DNA from: an uncultured Lachnospiraceae bacterium
GTDB lineage: Bacteria; Bacillota; Clostridia; Lachnospirales; Lachnospiraceae
Reading direction: 5' to 3'
NCBI GenBank assembly: GCA_910579865.1
Contig: CAJTXA010000008.1
Span: 82,482 to 146,481, forward strand
DNA length: 64,000 nt
Numbering within the stretch: the first letter of the stretch is position 1; the number at the start of each line of letters is the position of its first letter. The notes under the pieces are model-generated. The model saw only the letters and a list, made by a program, of their open reading frames with translations. It searched no databases and had not been told where the DNA came from. A program made the translations under genes and the position numbers. Shown piece by piece: positions 8,352 to 16,580 of the stretch.

Positions 8352-8699
8352 ATGGATGCACAGTTACGAAAGGGGCTGTTAGAGTTTTGTGTATTGGCAG
8401 CAATTCAAAAAACAGATTCTTATGGGTATCAAATAATAAAAGACATATCATTACATATTGAAATATCAGAATCGACATTATATCCTATTTTACGAAGAAT
8501 GGAAGCTGGAGGAAAGGTGGAATCTTATTTGGTGGAACATCAGAACCGGATTCGAAAATATTTTCATTTAACCGAGGCAGGAAGGGAGTATTTAAAGGGA
8601 TTTATTAAGGATAAAGAAGAAATTTTACAAGTTTTAGCATTTATTACAGGAGGAATAGAAGATGAAGAAAAAACAATTTTTAAGGAAGTTAAATCATAA
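8352..8699 (+). CDS. PadR family transcriptional regulator
   Basis: A 115-residue winged-helix DNA-binding protein. The PadR signature is clear: an N-terminal GLLEFCVLAAIQ helix, DSYGYQIIKDIS, the recognition region SESTLYPILRRMEAGGKV, the wing with RIRKYFHLTEAGREYL, and a short C-terminal dimerisation helix. The start was fixed by AGGAGG 7 bases upstream; the frame runs 42 codons further back but crosses the promoter and terminator. It overlaps the HAAS-domain gene by 38 bp, the usual PadR arrangement, so the two are translationally coupled. Expected role: repressor of this two-gene unit, with an unknown inducing signal, perhaps envelope or drug stress. Confidence 0.93.
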   Translation: MDAQLRKGLLEFCVLAAIQKTDSYGYQIIKDISLHIEISESTLYPILRRMEAGGKVESYLVEHQNRIRKYFHLTEAGREYLKGFIKDKEEILQVLAFITGGIEDEEKTIFKEVKS

Positions 8700-9108
8700 G
8701 TTGTATCTATTACAACATACAGAGAGAAAAAAATATATCAGAGATTATGAAGAAATGATAGCAGAATTAATGGAAAATGGGAAGACGGAAGAGGAAGCCA
8801 TTTTAAAGTTAGGAAATGTGAAACAGATTTCAAAAGAAATTTTAGAGAATTCAGAAAAAAGGTGGAGTTGGATGGATTGGAAAGGAAAGGGATTGATTTT
8901 GATTTCTTTTCTTTTAATAGTAGGAACTTTGATTTATTATAGTTCAAATGGAATTGTAATACATTTAAAAAAAGATGGACCTACCAGTGTATTTTTGGCA
9001 GGAAAGGTTTCTGCTGGTTATGGAATTTATATTTTTAATGGAATTTTTATTGGAATAACAGGAATATATCTTTTTTGGAAACGAAAGAATAAGAAAGTAA
9101 AAGAGTAA
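8662..9108 (+). CDS. HAAS/DUF1700-type domain membrane protein
   Basis: A 148-residue protein with an N-terminal cytoplasmic helical HAAS/DUF1700-like domain (residues about 1-62, with the typical LRKLNHKL, YIRDYEEMI and EEEAILKLGNVKQISKEIL segments), then two hydrophobic segments (about 78-95 and 118-137) and a basic tail. HAAS proteins are encoded next to PadR regulators and are thought to act as membrane-linked signalling partners. The usual third gene, a DUF4097-type or permease-like effector, is absent; the next gene is a kinase with its own ribosome site. The partner and signal are unknown. Confidence 0.82.
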   Translation: MKKKQFLRKLNHKLYLLQHTERKKYIRDYEEMIAELMENGKTEEEAILKLGNVKQISKEILENSEKRWSWMDWKGKGLILISFLLIVGTLIYYSSNGIVIHLKKDGPTSVFLAGKVSAGYGIYIFNGIFIGITGIYLFWKRKNKKVKE

Positions 9109-9143
9109 CTTTTTGAAAAAATATAGCTGAGAGAAGAGAAAAG

Positions 9144-9989
9144 ATGAAAACAATAAATTATCAAAATCGAATAGCAATTATTAATGATTTTACAGGTTTT
9201 GGACGTTGTTCTTTAACAGTGGAAATTCCAATTATTTCTTCGCTTGGAGTGGAATGTTGCCCGCTTCCAACTTCCATTCTTTCCAATCATACTGCATTTT
9301 CTAGTTGGTTTTTCGATGATTATACAGAAAAAATGCTGCCATATCTAGAGGAATGGAAAAAACGAACAATTTCTTTTGATGGGATTTTAACAGGATTTCT
9401 TGGATCAGAAAAGCAGATTGCAATAGTCAAACAGATGATAGAAGCGTTTCCAGAAAGAAATGGGCATAAAACATTTGTAATTGTTGATCCAATTATGGGG
9501 GATCATGGAAAACTATATATTACTTATACCAAAGAAATGTGTAATCAAATGAAAGAATTAATAGAAGTTGCAGATTTGGTAACGCCAAATCTAACAGAAG
9601 CATGTATTTTAACAGATACACCCTATAAGGAAAGTGGCTGGCATTTAAAGGAATTATCAAAAATAGCAATGCAATTATGTGATATGGGAGCAAAGCAAGT
9701 TGTAATTTCTGGGGTTATGATGGGACAATCAATAGGAAATATACTTTGTGAAAAAGGAAAAGGAGAGATAAAATTGCTTCGCAGCAAGCGAGTAGGACTA
9801 GAACGCTGTGGAACAGGAGATATTTTTTCTTCTATACTTGCAGCAGATCTTGTAAATGGGGTAAAATTGGAAGATTCTGTAAAAAAAGCGATGAGATTTG
9901 TAAAAGAATGTATTTTATTAACCGAACAATTAGCACTTCCTAAAACAAATGGAGTATGTTTTGAATTTTTATTGAAAAAATTAAAATAG
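9144..9989 (+). CDS. Pyridoxamine/pyridoxal kinase-like protein (PdxY type)
   Basis: A 281-residue ribokinase-fold kinase that probably phosphorylates pyridoxal or pyridoxamine in B6 salvage. Supporting segments: an N-terminal IAIINDFTGFGRCSLT, GILTGFLGS, VDPIMGDHGKLY, VTPNLTEACILT, and the C-terminal phosphate-binding/catalytic GTGDIFSSILAADL with its Asp. The QSxV-type motif of E. coli PdxK is not exact, so other small-molecule alcohols remain possible. It starts 35 bp after the HAAS gene with a GAGAAGAG-type site and could be read through from the padR promoter, although nothing links the functions. Confidence 0.88.
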   Translation: MKTINYQNRIAIINDFTGFGRCSLTVEIPIISSLGVECCPLPTSILSNHTAFSSWFFDDYTEKMLPYLEEWKKRTISFDGILTGFLGSEKQIAIVKQMIEAFPERNGHKTFVIVDPIMGDHGKLYITYTKEMCNQMKELIEVADLVTPNLTEACILTDTPYKESGWHLKELSKIAMQLCDMGAKQVVISGVMMGQSIGNILCEKGKGEIKLLRSKRVGLERCGTGDIFSSILAADLVNGVKLEDSVKKAMRFVKECILLTEQLALPKTNGVCFEFLLKKLK

Positions 9990-10049
9990 GAACTTTTTTA
10001 AGAGTTTTCCATAGAATAAAGAGAAAGAAAAAGAAAAAGGTTTTATGGA

Positions 10050-10970
10050 ATGAGAAGTTTTGATTCAAAATATAATAAATACCCAAATTGTTCTGATATA
10101 TCTTCCATGGAAGATAATACTAGCATGACAGATGTTTCTGAAAATTATGAAGAATATAGTGAATATGAGAATGAAGGACGTAATATGGATTATCCACAGA
10201 CGATTCCTTCTCACCAACCAGTACCAGATTTTAGTCAGCCTTCCCAGGTCCCATCAATACCAGTACTTCCCAATATACCATCCACTACACCAACATTTCC
10301 ATCTGGAATTATTGGCCCAATTGTTATTCCAATTGGACCTGGAAGTATTGGATATGCACAAGTTCGTTTTCTTCATGCAGTAGCTGGAGCAGGACCAGTG
10401 ATGATTTCAGTTGGTCCAACTGTATTTAATTCAAAGCTTGCTTATCAAAATATTACTGCATATGGCCGGATTGCTTCTGGTTATCGGACGATTACGGTAG
10501 TAAGTGCAGATAATCCATCAAATGTTCTTTTACGTAAGTCGGTTACTTTTACAGCAGGAAGTCAGATTACAATTGCGCTTGTTAATGCAGCAAATGGAAT
10601 TCAACTTTTAGTGGTATCCGATGAACTTTGTAGTAATAAATCTTGGAATAGTAGTTGTGTTCGGTTTGTAAACCTTTCTTATGGAAGTGGAAGTCTAAGT
10701 GTACAGTTAGATACAGGAATGAGTGTATTTGAGGATATCGATTTTATGGAGATTACACCATTTAAACAAATTGGGGTTGGAAATTATTATTTTAATGTAT
10801 ATCAATCTTCTCCAGGAATACAGCCTCGAAATATATCTGGAGATATGGGAATTGCTAGTTTTACTTCATTTGAATTGCAAGTTGGATCGAATGAGATGTA
10901 TACGATTTACCTTGTAGGAAGTACATTTACAACACCTCCTTTACAAGCAGTTATTGTTACCAATGTTTAA
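10050..10970 (+). CDS. DUF4397 domain protein with acidic, Pro-rich N-terminus
   Basis: A 306-residue protein. Residues 1-50 are acidic and Ser/Tyr/Asn-rich, 51-95 are Pro-rich with a short hydrophobic IIGPIVIPIGPG stretch, and 100-306 contain a DUF4397-like beta domain (AQVRFLHAVAGAGPVMISVG, ITAYGRIASGYRTITV, CVRFVNLSYGSGSLSVQLD) that looks duplicated. DUF4397 is usually found in secreted or surface proteins, yet no signal peptide is visible. A spore-coat or cell-surface role is possible: the Pro-rich linker plus beta domain resembles coat or exosporium-type proteins, but this is speculation. It stands alone, with a terminator right after. Confidence 0.75.
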   Translation: MRSFDSKYNKYPNCSDISSMEDNTSMTDVSENYEEYSEYENEGRNMDYPQTIPSHQPVPDFSQPSQVPSIPVLPNIPSTTPTFPSGIIGPIVIPIGPGSIGYAQVRFLHAVAGAGPVMISVGPTVFNSKLAYQNITAYGRIASGYRTITVVSADNPSNVLLRKSVTFTAGSQITIALVNAANGIQLLVVSDELCSNKSWNSSCVRFVNLSYGSGSLSVQLDTGMSVFEDIDFMEITPFKQIGVGNYYFNVYQSSPGIQPRNISGDMGIASFTSFELQVGSNEMYTIYLVGSTFTTPPLQAVIVTNV

Positions 10971-10981
10971 AAACGCTTTTG

Positions 10982-11016
10982 CTGGCTGTCAGAGGAAAAT
11001 CTGACAGCTAGTTTTC
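10982..11016 (+). terminator. Intrinsic terminator after the DUF4397 gene
   Basis: A 12-bp stem (10982-10993 with 11000-11011, one G-U) with a 6-base loop is followed by GTTTTCT. Confidence 0.85.
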
Positions 11017-11041
11017 TATAGAAAAACAATTTGCTTTAAAG

Positions 11042-11070
11042 TTGCAATAAGGAAAGGATTATTGTATGAT
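11042..11070 (+). promoter_or_regulatory. Promoter of the FGGY kinase gene
   Basis: TTGCAA (11042-11047), 17-base spacer, TATGAT (11065-11070), 27 bases before the kinase start. Confidence 0.65.
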
Positions 11071-11096
11071 GAAAAAAAGGATTGGAGGTCTTTAAG

Positions 11097-12707
11097 ATGA
11101 GTAATTTTATAAATAAAAAAAGGGAAGAAATAGAACAAGGAAAAACCATACTTGGAATTGAATTTGGCTCTACTCGTATCAAAGCAGTTTTAGTTGGGGA
11201 ACAAAATCAACCAATTGCACAAGGAGCATATGACTGGGAAAACCGCTATGAGAAAGGAATTTGGACTTATCATTTGGAAGATGTTTGGACAGGTTTACAG
11301 ACGTGTTATCAGCGGTTAGCGGAGGAAGTGAAAACTCGATATGGTGTAGAGTTAATAAAAATTGGAGCAATTGGATTTAGTGCAATGATGCATGGATATA
11401 TGCCATTTGATTCAGATGGGAAACTCTTAGTTCCTTTTCGTACTTGGCGAAATACCATGACAGAACAAGCATCAGAGGAGCTGACGGAGTTATTTCAGTA
11501 TCATATTCCACAAAGATGGAGTATTGCTCATTTATATCAGGCTATATTAAATCAGGAAGAACATGTGGGACAGATTGCATTTCTTAGCACATTAGCTGGA
11601 TATGTGCATTGGAAACTGACAGGAGAGAAAGTACTTGGTATAGGAGAGGCTTCTGGAATGTTTCCAATAGACATCCAGACAAAAAATTACAATAGGGAAA
11701 TGATACAAAAATTTGAAGAAAAGATTGCAAAAGAGAAGTTAAAGTGGAAATTAGAAGAAATTCTTCCAAAAGTGTTAGTTGCTGGAGAACAAGCTGGAAA
11801 ATTAACAAAAGAGGGAGCAAAACTTCTTGATATTAGTGGAAAACTGCAGCCTGGAATTTTGCTTTGTCCTCCAGAAGGAGATGCTGGAACAGGTATGGTA
11901 GCAACAAATAGTGTAGCAAAACGAACAGGAAATGTATCTGCTGGAACTTCTATATTTGCTATGATTGTATTAGAAAAAGAATTAAAAAAGGTACATAAAG
12001 AAATTGATTTGGTTACAACACCTTCTGGTGATTCGGTGGCAATGGTACATTGTAATAATTGCACTTCAGATTTAAATGAGTGGGTTGGAATTTTTAAGGA
12101 ATTTGCAGCATGTTTTGGAATACAAGCAGATCAAAATCAGTTATACGCTGCTTTATATCAAAAAGCATTAGAAGGAGATGCCGATTGTGGTGGGCTTTTG
12201 GCGTATAATTATCTTTCTGGTGAACATATTACAAATATGGAAGAAGGACGTCCTTTGTTTGTTCGGACACCAAAAAGTCAATTTTGTTTGGCCAATTTTA
12301 TGCGTGTACATTTATTTACTGCACTTGGAGCATTAAAAACTGGATTGGATATCTTATTAAAAGAAGAAAAGGTACAAGTAGATCAGATTCTTGGACATGG
12401 AGGTTTTTTTAAAACAGAAGGAGTAGGACAAAAAATTCTTGCAGATGCAATTAATATACCTGTTTCTGTATTAAAAACAGCAGGAGAAGGTGGTGCATGG
12501 GGAATTGCACTTTTGGCATCTTTTTTATTACATAAAAAAGAAGAAACATTAGATCAATTTTTAAAAGAACAGGTATTTTGTGGAGAAATTGGTAGTCAAA
12601 TACAACCAGATAAAAAAGATGTATTAGGATTTGAACAGTTTATGAAACGATATCAAGCTGGGCTTATAATCGAGCGTGAGGCAGGAAATTGCTTAAAAGA
12701 AGAATAA
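11097..12707 (+). CDS. FGGY family carbohydrate kinase
   Basis: A 536-residue sugar kinase of the FGGY/actin-like ATPase superfamily, cytoplasmic. The N-terminal phosphate-1 loop is seen as LGIEFGSTRIKAV, followed by GFSAMMHGYMPFD in the substrate half and, in the C-terminal half, GDAGTGMVATN, GNVSAGTSIFAM and the adenosine region GHGGFFKTEGVGQ. Length and sequence suit a pentulo- or hexulokinase (ribulokinase- or xylulokinase-like); the substrate cannot be fixed because no pathway enzyme or transporter is adjacent. The start follows GGAGGT at 8 bases; an upstream TTG in frame was rejected. It has its own promoter and is monocistronic. Confidence 0.88.
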   Translation: MSNFINKKREEIEQGKTILGIEFGSTRIKAVLVGEQNQPIAQGAYDWENRYEKGIWTYHLEDVWTGLQTCYQRLAEEVKTRYGVELIKIGAIGFSAMMHGYMPFDSDGKLLVPFRTWRNTMTEQASEELTELFQYHIPQRWSIAHLYQAILNQEEHVGQIAFLSTLAGYVHWKLTGEKVLGIGEASGMFPIDIQTKNYNREMIQKFEEKIAKEKLKWKLEEILPKVLVAGEQAGKLTKEGAKLLDISGKLQPGILLCPPEGDAGTGMVATNSVAKRTGNVSAGTSIFAMIVLEKELKKVHKEIDLVTTPSGDSVAMVHCNNCTSDLNEWVGIFKEFAACFGIQADQNQLYAALYQKALEGDADCGGLLAYNYLSGEHITNMEEGRPLFVRTPKSQFCLANFMRVHLFTALGALKTGLDILLKEEKVQVDQILGHGGFFKTEGVGQKILADAINIPVSVLKTAGEGGAWGIALLASFLLHKKEETLDQFLKEQVFCGEIGSQIQPDKKDVLGFEQFMKRYQAGLIIEREAGNCLKEE

Positions 12708-12799
12708 GATACCTTACTATGTTTTGTTTGGGATCAATTCCCATTATATTTCTTTTTATCTTGCACATAATAGGATTACGATAGATGAACGGAACTTAT

Positions 12800-12858
12800 C
12801 CGACAGAAGTTCGAAGAGGTTTTAGAACAGAAGTTAGATAAGGAACGGCTTCTGTCGG
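12800..12858 (+). repeat. 10-bp inverted repeat upstream of the spore protein gene
   Basis: CCGACAGAAG (12800-12809) and CTTCTGTCGG (12849-12858) are perfect inverted copies 39 bases apart, between the FGGY kinase and the SASP ribosome site. There is no T run, so it is a leader hairpin or binding site rather than a terminator. Confidence 0.6.
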
Positions 12859-12897
12859 AGAAATTAATAAACCAGACACTTTATGGAGGTGAATGAA

Positions 12898-13116
12898 ATG
12901 GCAAACAATAGTACAGGTTCTAACAGAGCAGAGGTACCAGAGGCAAGAGAAGCTTTAGACCGTTTCAAAATGGAAGTAGCATCTGAAATTGGTGTTCCAT
13001 TAAAACAGGGCTATAATGGAGATTTAACATCTGCACAAAATGGTTCTGTAGGTGGTGAAATGGTTCGTCAGATGATTAGACGCCAAGAAGAGCAGATGAA
13101 AAACGGAACAGTTTAA
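12898..13116 (+). CDS. Alpha/beta-type small acid-soluble spore protein
   Basis: A 72-residue protein that coats DNA in the dormant spore and protects it from UV and heat damage. Family marks: PEAREALDRFKMEVASEIGV, the GYNGDLTSAQNGSVGGEMVRQMI region with the conserved Gly-rich segment, and the GPR protease cleavage area near the EVASE sequence. The start is placed after GGAGGTG at 7 bases; five upstream in-frame codons overlap the ribosome site. It is monocistronic with a terminator at once downstream and is expected to be forespore-expressed (sigma G), although I cannot place a convincing sigma-G promoter. It shows that the host is a spore former. Confidence 0.95.
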   Translation: MANNSTGSNRAEVPEAREALDRFKMEVASEIGVPLKQGYNGDLTSAQNGSVGGEMVRQMIRRQEEQMKNGTV

Positions 13117-13144
13117 TAACAGATGGCGGTTAATTAGCTGAAAA

Positions 13145-13176
13145 AAGAGAGGGTAGGAATATCCTCTCTTTTTTCT
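13145..13176 (+). terminator. Intrinsic terminator after the spore protein gene
   Basis: AAGAGAGG (13145-13152) pairs with CCTCTCTT (13163-13170), followed by a T run. Confidence 0.85.
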
Positions 13177-13317
13177 ATTCATATGTTCCATTGTTTATTG
13201 CAATATGCTAAGATTTTATGAAATTATAATTGACAGAAGAAAATTCTATTCATATAATCATAGATGGAATAAAGCCTAATTAGTTAGAAAAGTATATGGA
13301 AAGGGGAGGCATATAAA

Positions 13318-13710
13318 ATGATTTTAAAAAGTTTTGAAGCATTTATGAAAGCAGTTCATAGTAAGTTTGGTTTAGAAAAATTAGTAGGAGTTGTAACAAA
13401 AGAGAAAATTGATCAAATTATTTCTGATATTCGGAAAAGTGAGTCTGTAAATGAAGAATTTTATATAAGTGATTCAAAAGAAGCAGAGGATTGGTATGGA
13501 CTAAAAATGGAGTGGAACCAAGAAGAGCGTTTTGGGATTCTTATTGCAAAGGATAAAGATGGGACAGATTGGTATAAGTTTAACTTAGGTTCCTTACATT
13601 TAACCCGATTATATGATTTGGTGCCAGATTTGGACAAGTTAGAAGAAGAGGAATTGAAAGCTGTTGCAGAAGAGGAGATATTAGACAATCTGATGAAATG
13701 GAATCGTTAA
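13318..13710 (+). CDS. Hypothetical protein, acidic, cytosolic
   Basis: A 130-residue protein I do not recognise. It has no signal peptide or membrane segment, is rich in Glu/Lys/Asp, and has a mixed alpha-beta pattern: an N-terminal helix (LKSFEAFMKAVHSKF), a Trp-containing central part (AEDWYGLKMEWN, GTDWYKFNLGSLHL) and a strongly acidic C-terminal helix (LEEEELKAVAEEEILDNL). AAGGGGAGG lies about 7 bases before the start, a very strong site. The alpha/beta hydrolase gene follows 17-32 bp later, so the two are probably co-transcribed. Confidence 0.72.
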   Translation: MILKSFEAFMKAVHSKFGLEKLVGVVTKEKIDQIISDIRKSESVNEEFYISDSKEAEDWYGLKMEWNQEERFGILIAKDKDGTDWYKFNLGSLHLTRLYDLVPDLDKLEEEELKAVAEEEILDNLMKWNR

Positions 13711-13742
13711 ACCTGTTTTATTAAGAAATGGTGGAAGAAAGT

Positions 13743-14678
13743 ATGATAAAAAAGGATTTGGAATTTATATCAGAACAGGATGGGCTTCGATTGGATGGTC
13801 TATTAATTGGAGCAGAAGAAGGAAAAGCGATTTTGCAGATTTCCCATGGGATGTGTGAACATAAAGAACGATATCTTCCTTTTATGGAATATATGGCAAA
13901 TCAGGGTTATATTTGTGTTATTCATGATCATAGAGGACATGGAAAAAGTGTTCGTTTACAGGAGGATTTGGGCTATTTTTATAAAAATGGTGGTGAAAAT
14001 CTGGTAGAAGACTTACATCAAATTACACAAGCAATAAAGAAGCAGTATATAGGTTTGCCCTATTTTTTGTTGGGACATAGTATGGGTTCTTTAGCTGTTC
14101 GGTGCTATATAAAAAAATATGATACAGATTTAGATGGCTTGATTGTATGCGGTTCTCCTAGTGAGAATACCATGGCAGGAATTGGTATATTAATTGATAA
14201 AGCAATACAAAAATATCGTGGCGGGCATGGTAGAAGCAGTGTAATTGATACCGTTTTTTCAAAAGGATTTGAAAAAGCTTTTGAAAAAGAACATACACCT
14301 CATGCATGGATTTGTAGTGATAAAAATGTAGTTGCTGCTTATAATGCAGATCCACTTTGTAATTTTACTTTTACTTTAAATGGATATGAAGCACTTTTAT
14401 GGCTGGTAAAGAATACATATTCATTACAAGGATGGAAAGTAGAAAAGCCAAAGCTGCCAATTTATTTTATTTCTGGTGCAGAAGATCCCTGTATGCTCGA
14501 TCAAAAGAAATTTTTGGAAGCAGTGGCATTGATGCAAAAAATTGGATATAAGCAAGTAAGCAGTAAACTGTACCAAAATATGCGTCATGAAATATTAAAT
14601 GAGATAGGAAAAGAACAAGTATATATAGATATAACAACATTTTTAGAGGAACTTACAGAAAAGAAAAAGATAGGATAA
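13743..14678 (+). CDS. Alpha/beta hydrolase, monoacylglycerol lipase/lysophospholipase type
   Basis: A cytosolic serine hydrolase of the S33/Hydrolase_4 group, about 311 residues. The nucleophile elbow GHSMGS (Ser at about 113), oxyanion region ISHGMCEHKERY, HDHRGHGKS, the acid in SGAEDPC and the His in MRHEIL form a complete triad. Close relatives cleave monoacylglycerols or lysophospholipids. The start is uncertain: ATG 13728 has a poor site, whereas ATG 13743 follows GGTGGA by 7 bases and is preferred. A hairpin terminator follows. Confidence 0.87.
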   Translation: MIKKDLEFISEQDGLRLDGLLIGAEEGKAILQISHGMCEHKERYLPFMEYMANQGYICVIHDHRGHGKSVRLQEDLGYFYKNGGENLVEDLHQITQAIKKQYIGLPYFLLGHSMGSLAVRCYIKKYDTDLDGLIVCGSPSENTMAGIGILIDKAIQKYRGGHGRSSVIDTVFSKGFEKAFEKEHTPHAWICSDKNVVAAYNADPLCNFTFTLNGYEALLWLVKNTYSLQGWKVEKPKLPIYFISGAEDPCMLDQKKFLEAVALMQKIGYKQVSSKLYQNMRHEILNEIGKEQVYIDITTFLEELTEKKKIG

Positions 14679-14697
14679 GAGAAATAAAATCAAATAG

Positions 14698-14737
14698 GCG
14701 CATGAGTTGTCTTTTGACTAAATATGCGCTTTTTTTG
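14698..14737 (+). terminator. Intrinsic terminator after the hydrolase gene
   Basis: GCGCAT (14698-14703) pairs with ATGCGC (14724-14729), followed by eight pyrimidines, mostly T. Confidence 0.7.
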
Positions 14738-14882
14738 CTATGCATATTTCGGATAGAAAGAAAAATTTATAAAAAATATGAAAAATCATAAAAAAGACTA
14801 TAAAAGAAAAGAATAGTATGATATACTAATAAAGACTATGGCATGTGGAAAAATACATCCTAAAATATAAGGAGTGACAAAG

Positions 14883-15290
14883 ATGCTAAGTGAAGAAAAA
14901 ATTAAGCTGATGACAAAACTTGCTGTTTATGAGAAGCACACAGGAAAAAAGACAATGAAACTTACCAAATTTTTTCAAATGGATTATGTGGGTTGGAATA
15001 TGCTAAAAACAGGAATTGCAATTACGATTGGATACCTTTTTTTGGTAGCAGCTTATATTGTATACCATTTAGAAGCATTTATAGAAGAAATTTATACCAT
15101 GGATTATATGGCATTAGTAAAAGAATTTACTTCAAAGTATGTAGTACTTTTGGTGAGTTATATGGCTGTAACTTTTCTCTTTTATAATATAAAGTATGTA
15201 CAAGGGATGAAAAGTTTAAAACGCTATCAAAAGAATCTAAAAAGAGTCGGAATGGATTCTGAAGAAAGTGTGAGAAGCAGAGAGGGATAG
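14883..15290 (+). CDS. Small two-helix membrane protein of the cdaA cluster
   Basis: A 135-residue protein with a basic cytoplasmic N-terminus (about 1-38), two hydrophobic helices (about 40-62 and 85-103) and a charged C-terminal tail. I do not recognise a named family. AAGGAG lies 8 bases before the ATG; the GTG three codons earlier overlaps that site. The next gene begins 4 bases after the stop, so it is the first member of an operon leading to the diadenylate cyclase, and a role in membrane or c-di-AMP-linked physiology is inferred only from that. Confidence 0.72.
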   Translation: MLSEEKIKLMTKLAVYEKHTGKKTMKLTKFFQMDYVGWNMLKTGIAITIGYLFLVAAYIVYHLEAFIEEIYTMDYMALVKEFTSKYVVLLVSYMAVTFLFYNIKYVQGMKSLKRYQKNLKRVGMDSEESVRSREG

Positions 15291-15294
15291 AAAT

Positions 15295-16560
15295 ATGACA
15301 AAATTACTGGAAATAAAAGAATGGCTGAAAGGATTTTATGGCAGATTTGATATCTATCTGCAAGCGGTTTGGAAATTTATTCTTTCAGCAAGTGCAATTA
15401 CTGTGCTGAATCAGAATCTTGGGTTTATGGAACAGCTAAAAAGTCAAATGGTTGTGTTGATTTTAGGGTTGATTTGCTCTGTTCTTCCATATGGTGGGAT
15501 GGCATTGATCTGTGCAGGTGTGGTATTAGCTCATTTTTATGCATTATCTTTGGAATTAGCAGGAATTACGTTATTTGTTTTTCTCTTACTTTATTTGTTT
15601 TGCCTGCGGTTTGAAAATAAAGTAGGTTATGCACTAATCTTAACACCACTGTTGTTTTGGATGAAAATTCCTTATCTAGCTCCTATTTTAGTTGGATTAA
15701 CAGGAGGGATTGTAGGTGCACTGCCAGTAGGGTGCGGTGTAGTAGTTCATTTTATTATTTCTTATGCAAAAGAAAATGCGCCTTCTTTAAGTAGTTCTAC
15801 AGTAGATAATATATTAGAAACCATTCGTATGATTATAGATGGATTGTTAAATAATAAAGCGATGTTGGTAATGATCGCTGCTTTTGCTATAACGGTGATA
15901 TTAGTACACTTGATTAAAAGTCTGTCGGTAGATTATGCTTGGTTAATTGCAATTGGAGTGGGAACAGTTGTCGATCTTCTGATTTTAATAGCAGGGGATT
16001 TTACGATGGATATTGAAATCGAGATGGCAGGAATGATTGTTGGAAGTTTAATTACTATTTTGATTTCATTGGTGATTCAGTTTTTTTTGTTTTCTGTGGA
16101 TTATTCTAGAACAGAACACGTACAGTTTGAGGACGAGGAATATGTATATTATGTAAAAGCAATACCAAAGATGCGAGTGACTTCGCCAGAGGTAAATGTA
16201 AAACGAATTAATGCGCAAAAATCACAGAGAGCAAAAACTTTGTCAGAGAAAGAGAGATTAGAGGATATAGAAGAGGAGGACGAATTGCCAAGAGGAAGAA
16301 GTCAGACTTCTGGTATTACACCAAGAAGAAACATAGAGACAACATCTCGGATGTCAGCTTCTACAAGAAGTTCTGTAGGAACAAGAACGCCTCAGAATAC
16401 AGCAAGAACAGCACCAAGAACAGCACCATCTTCCATTACAAGAAGTACAGCAGGAAGAACGAGCGAGGGAAGACGAAGTGCAGTGTCACGAACTACACAA
16501 AATAATATTACTAGTATTCAAGATAGAATTGTACAAAAACCGTCTACGCATGACAAATAA
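15295..16560 (+). CDS. Multi-pass membrane protein with Arg/Ser/Thr-rich cytoplasmic tail
   Basis: A 421-residue protein. Residues 1-270 contain about eight hydrophobic segments; 275-315 include the acidic FEDEEYVYYVKAIPKM stretch; 316-421 form a low-complexity tail rich in Arg, Ser, Thr and Pro, with repeated TART/TAPS-like units. The tail is probably cytoplasmic and disordered, with high positive charge suited to binding acidic lipids, RNA or nucleotides. The gene is nested between the small membrane protein (4 bp) and cdaA (20 bp). I do not recognise a Pfam family. A function connected with c-di-AMP or envelope homeostasis is context inference. Confidence 0.72.
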   Translation: MTKLLEIKEWLKGFYGRFDIYLQAVWKFILSASAITVLNQNLGFMEQLKSQMVVLILGLICSVLPYGGMALICAGVVLAHFYALSLELAGITLFVFLLLYLFCLRFENKVGYALILTPLLFWMKIPYLAPILVGLTGGIVGALPVGCGVVVHFIISYAKENAPSLSSSTVDNILETIRMIIDGLLNNKAMLVMIAAFAITVILVHLIKSLSVDYAWLIAIGVGTVVDLLILIAGDFTMDIEIEMAGMIVGSLITILISLVIQFFLFSVDYSRTEHVQFEDEEYVYYVKAIPKMRVTSPEVNVKRINAQKSQRAKTLSEKERLEDIEEEDELPRGRSQTSGITPRRNIETTSRMSASTRSSVGTRTPQNTARTAPRTAPSSITRSTAGRTSEGRRSAVSRTTQNNITSIQDRIVQKPSTHDK

Positions 16561-16580
16561 TTTAAGAAAAGGGAGAAGGT

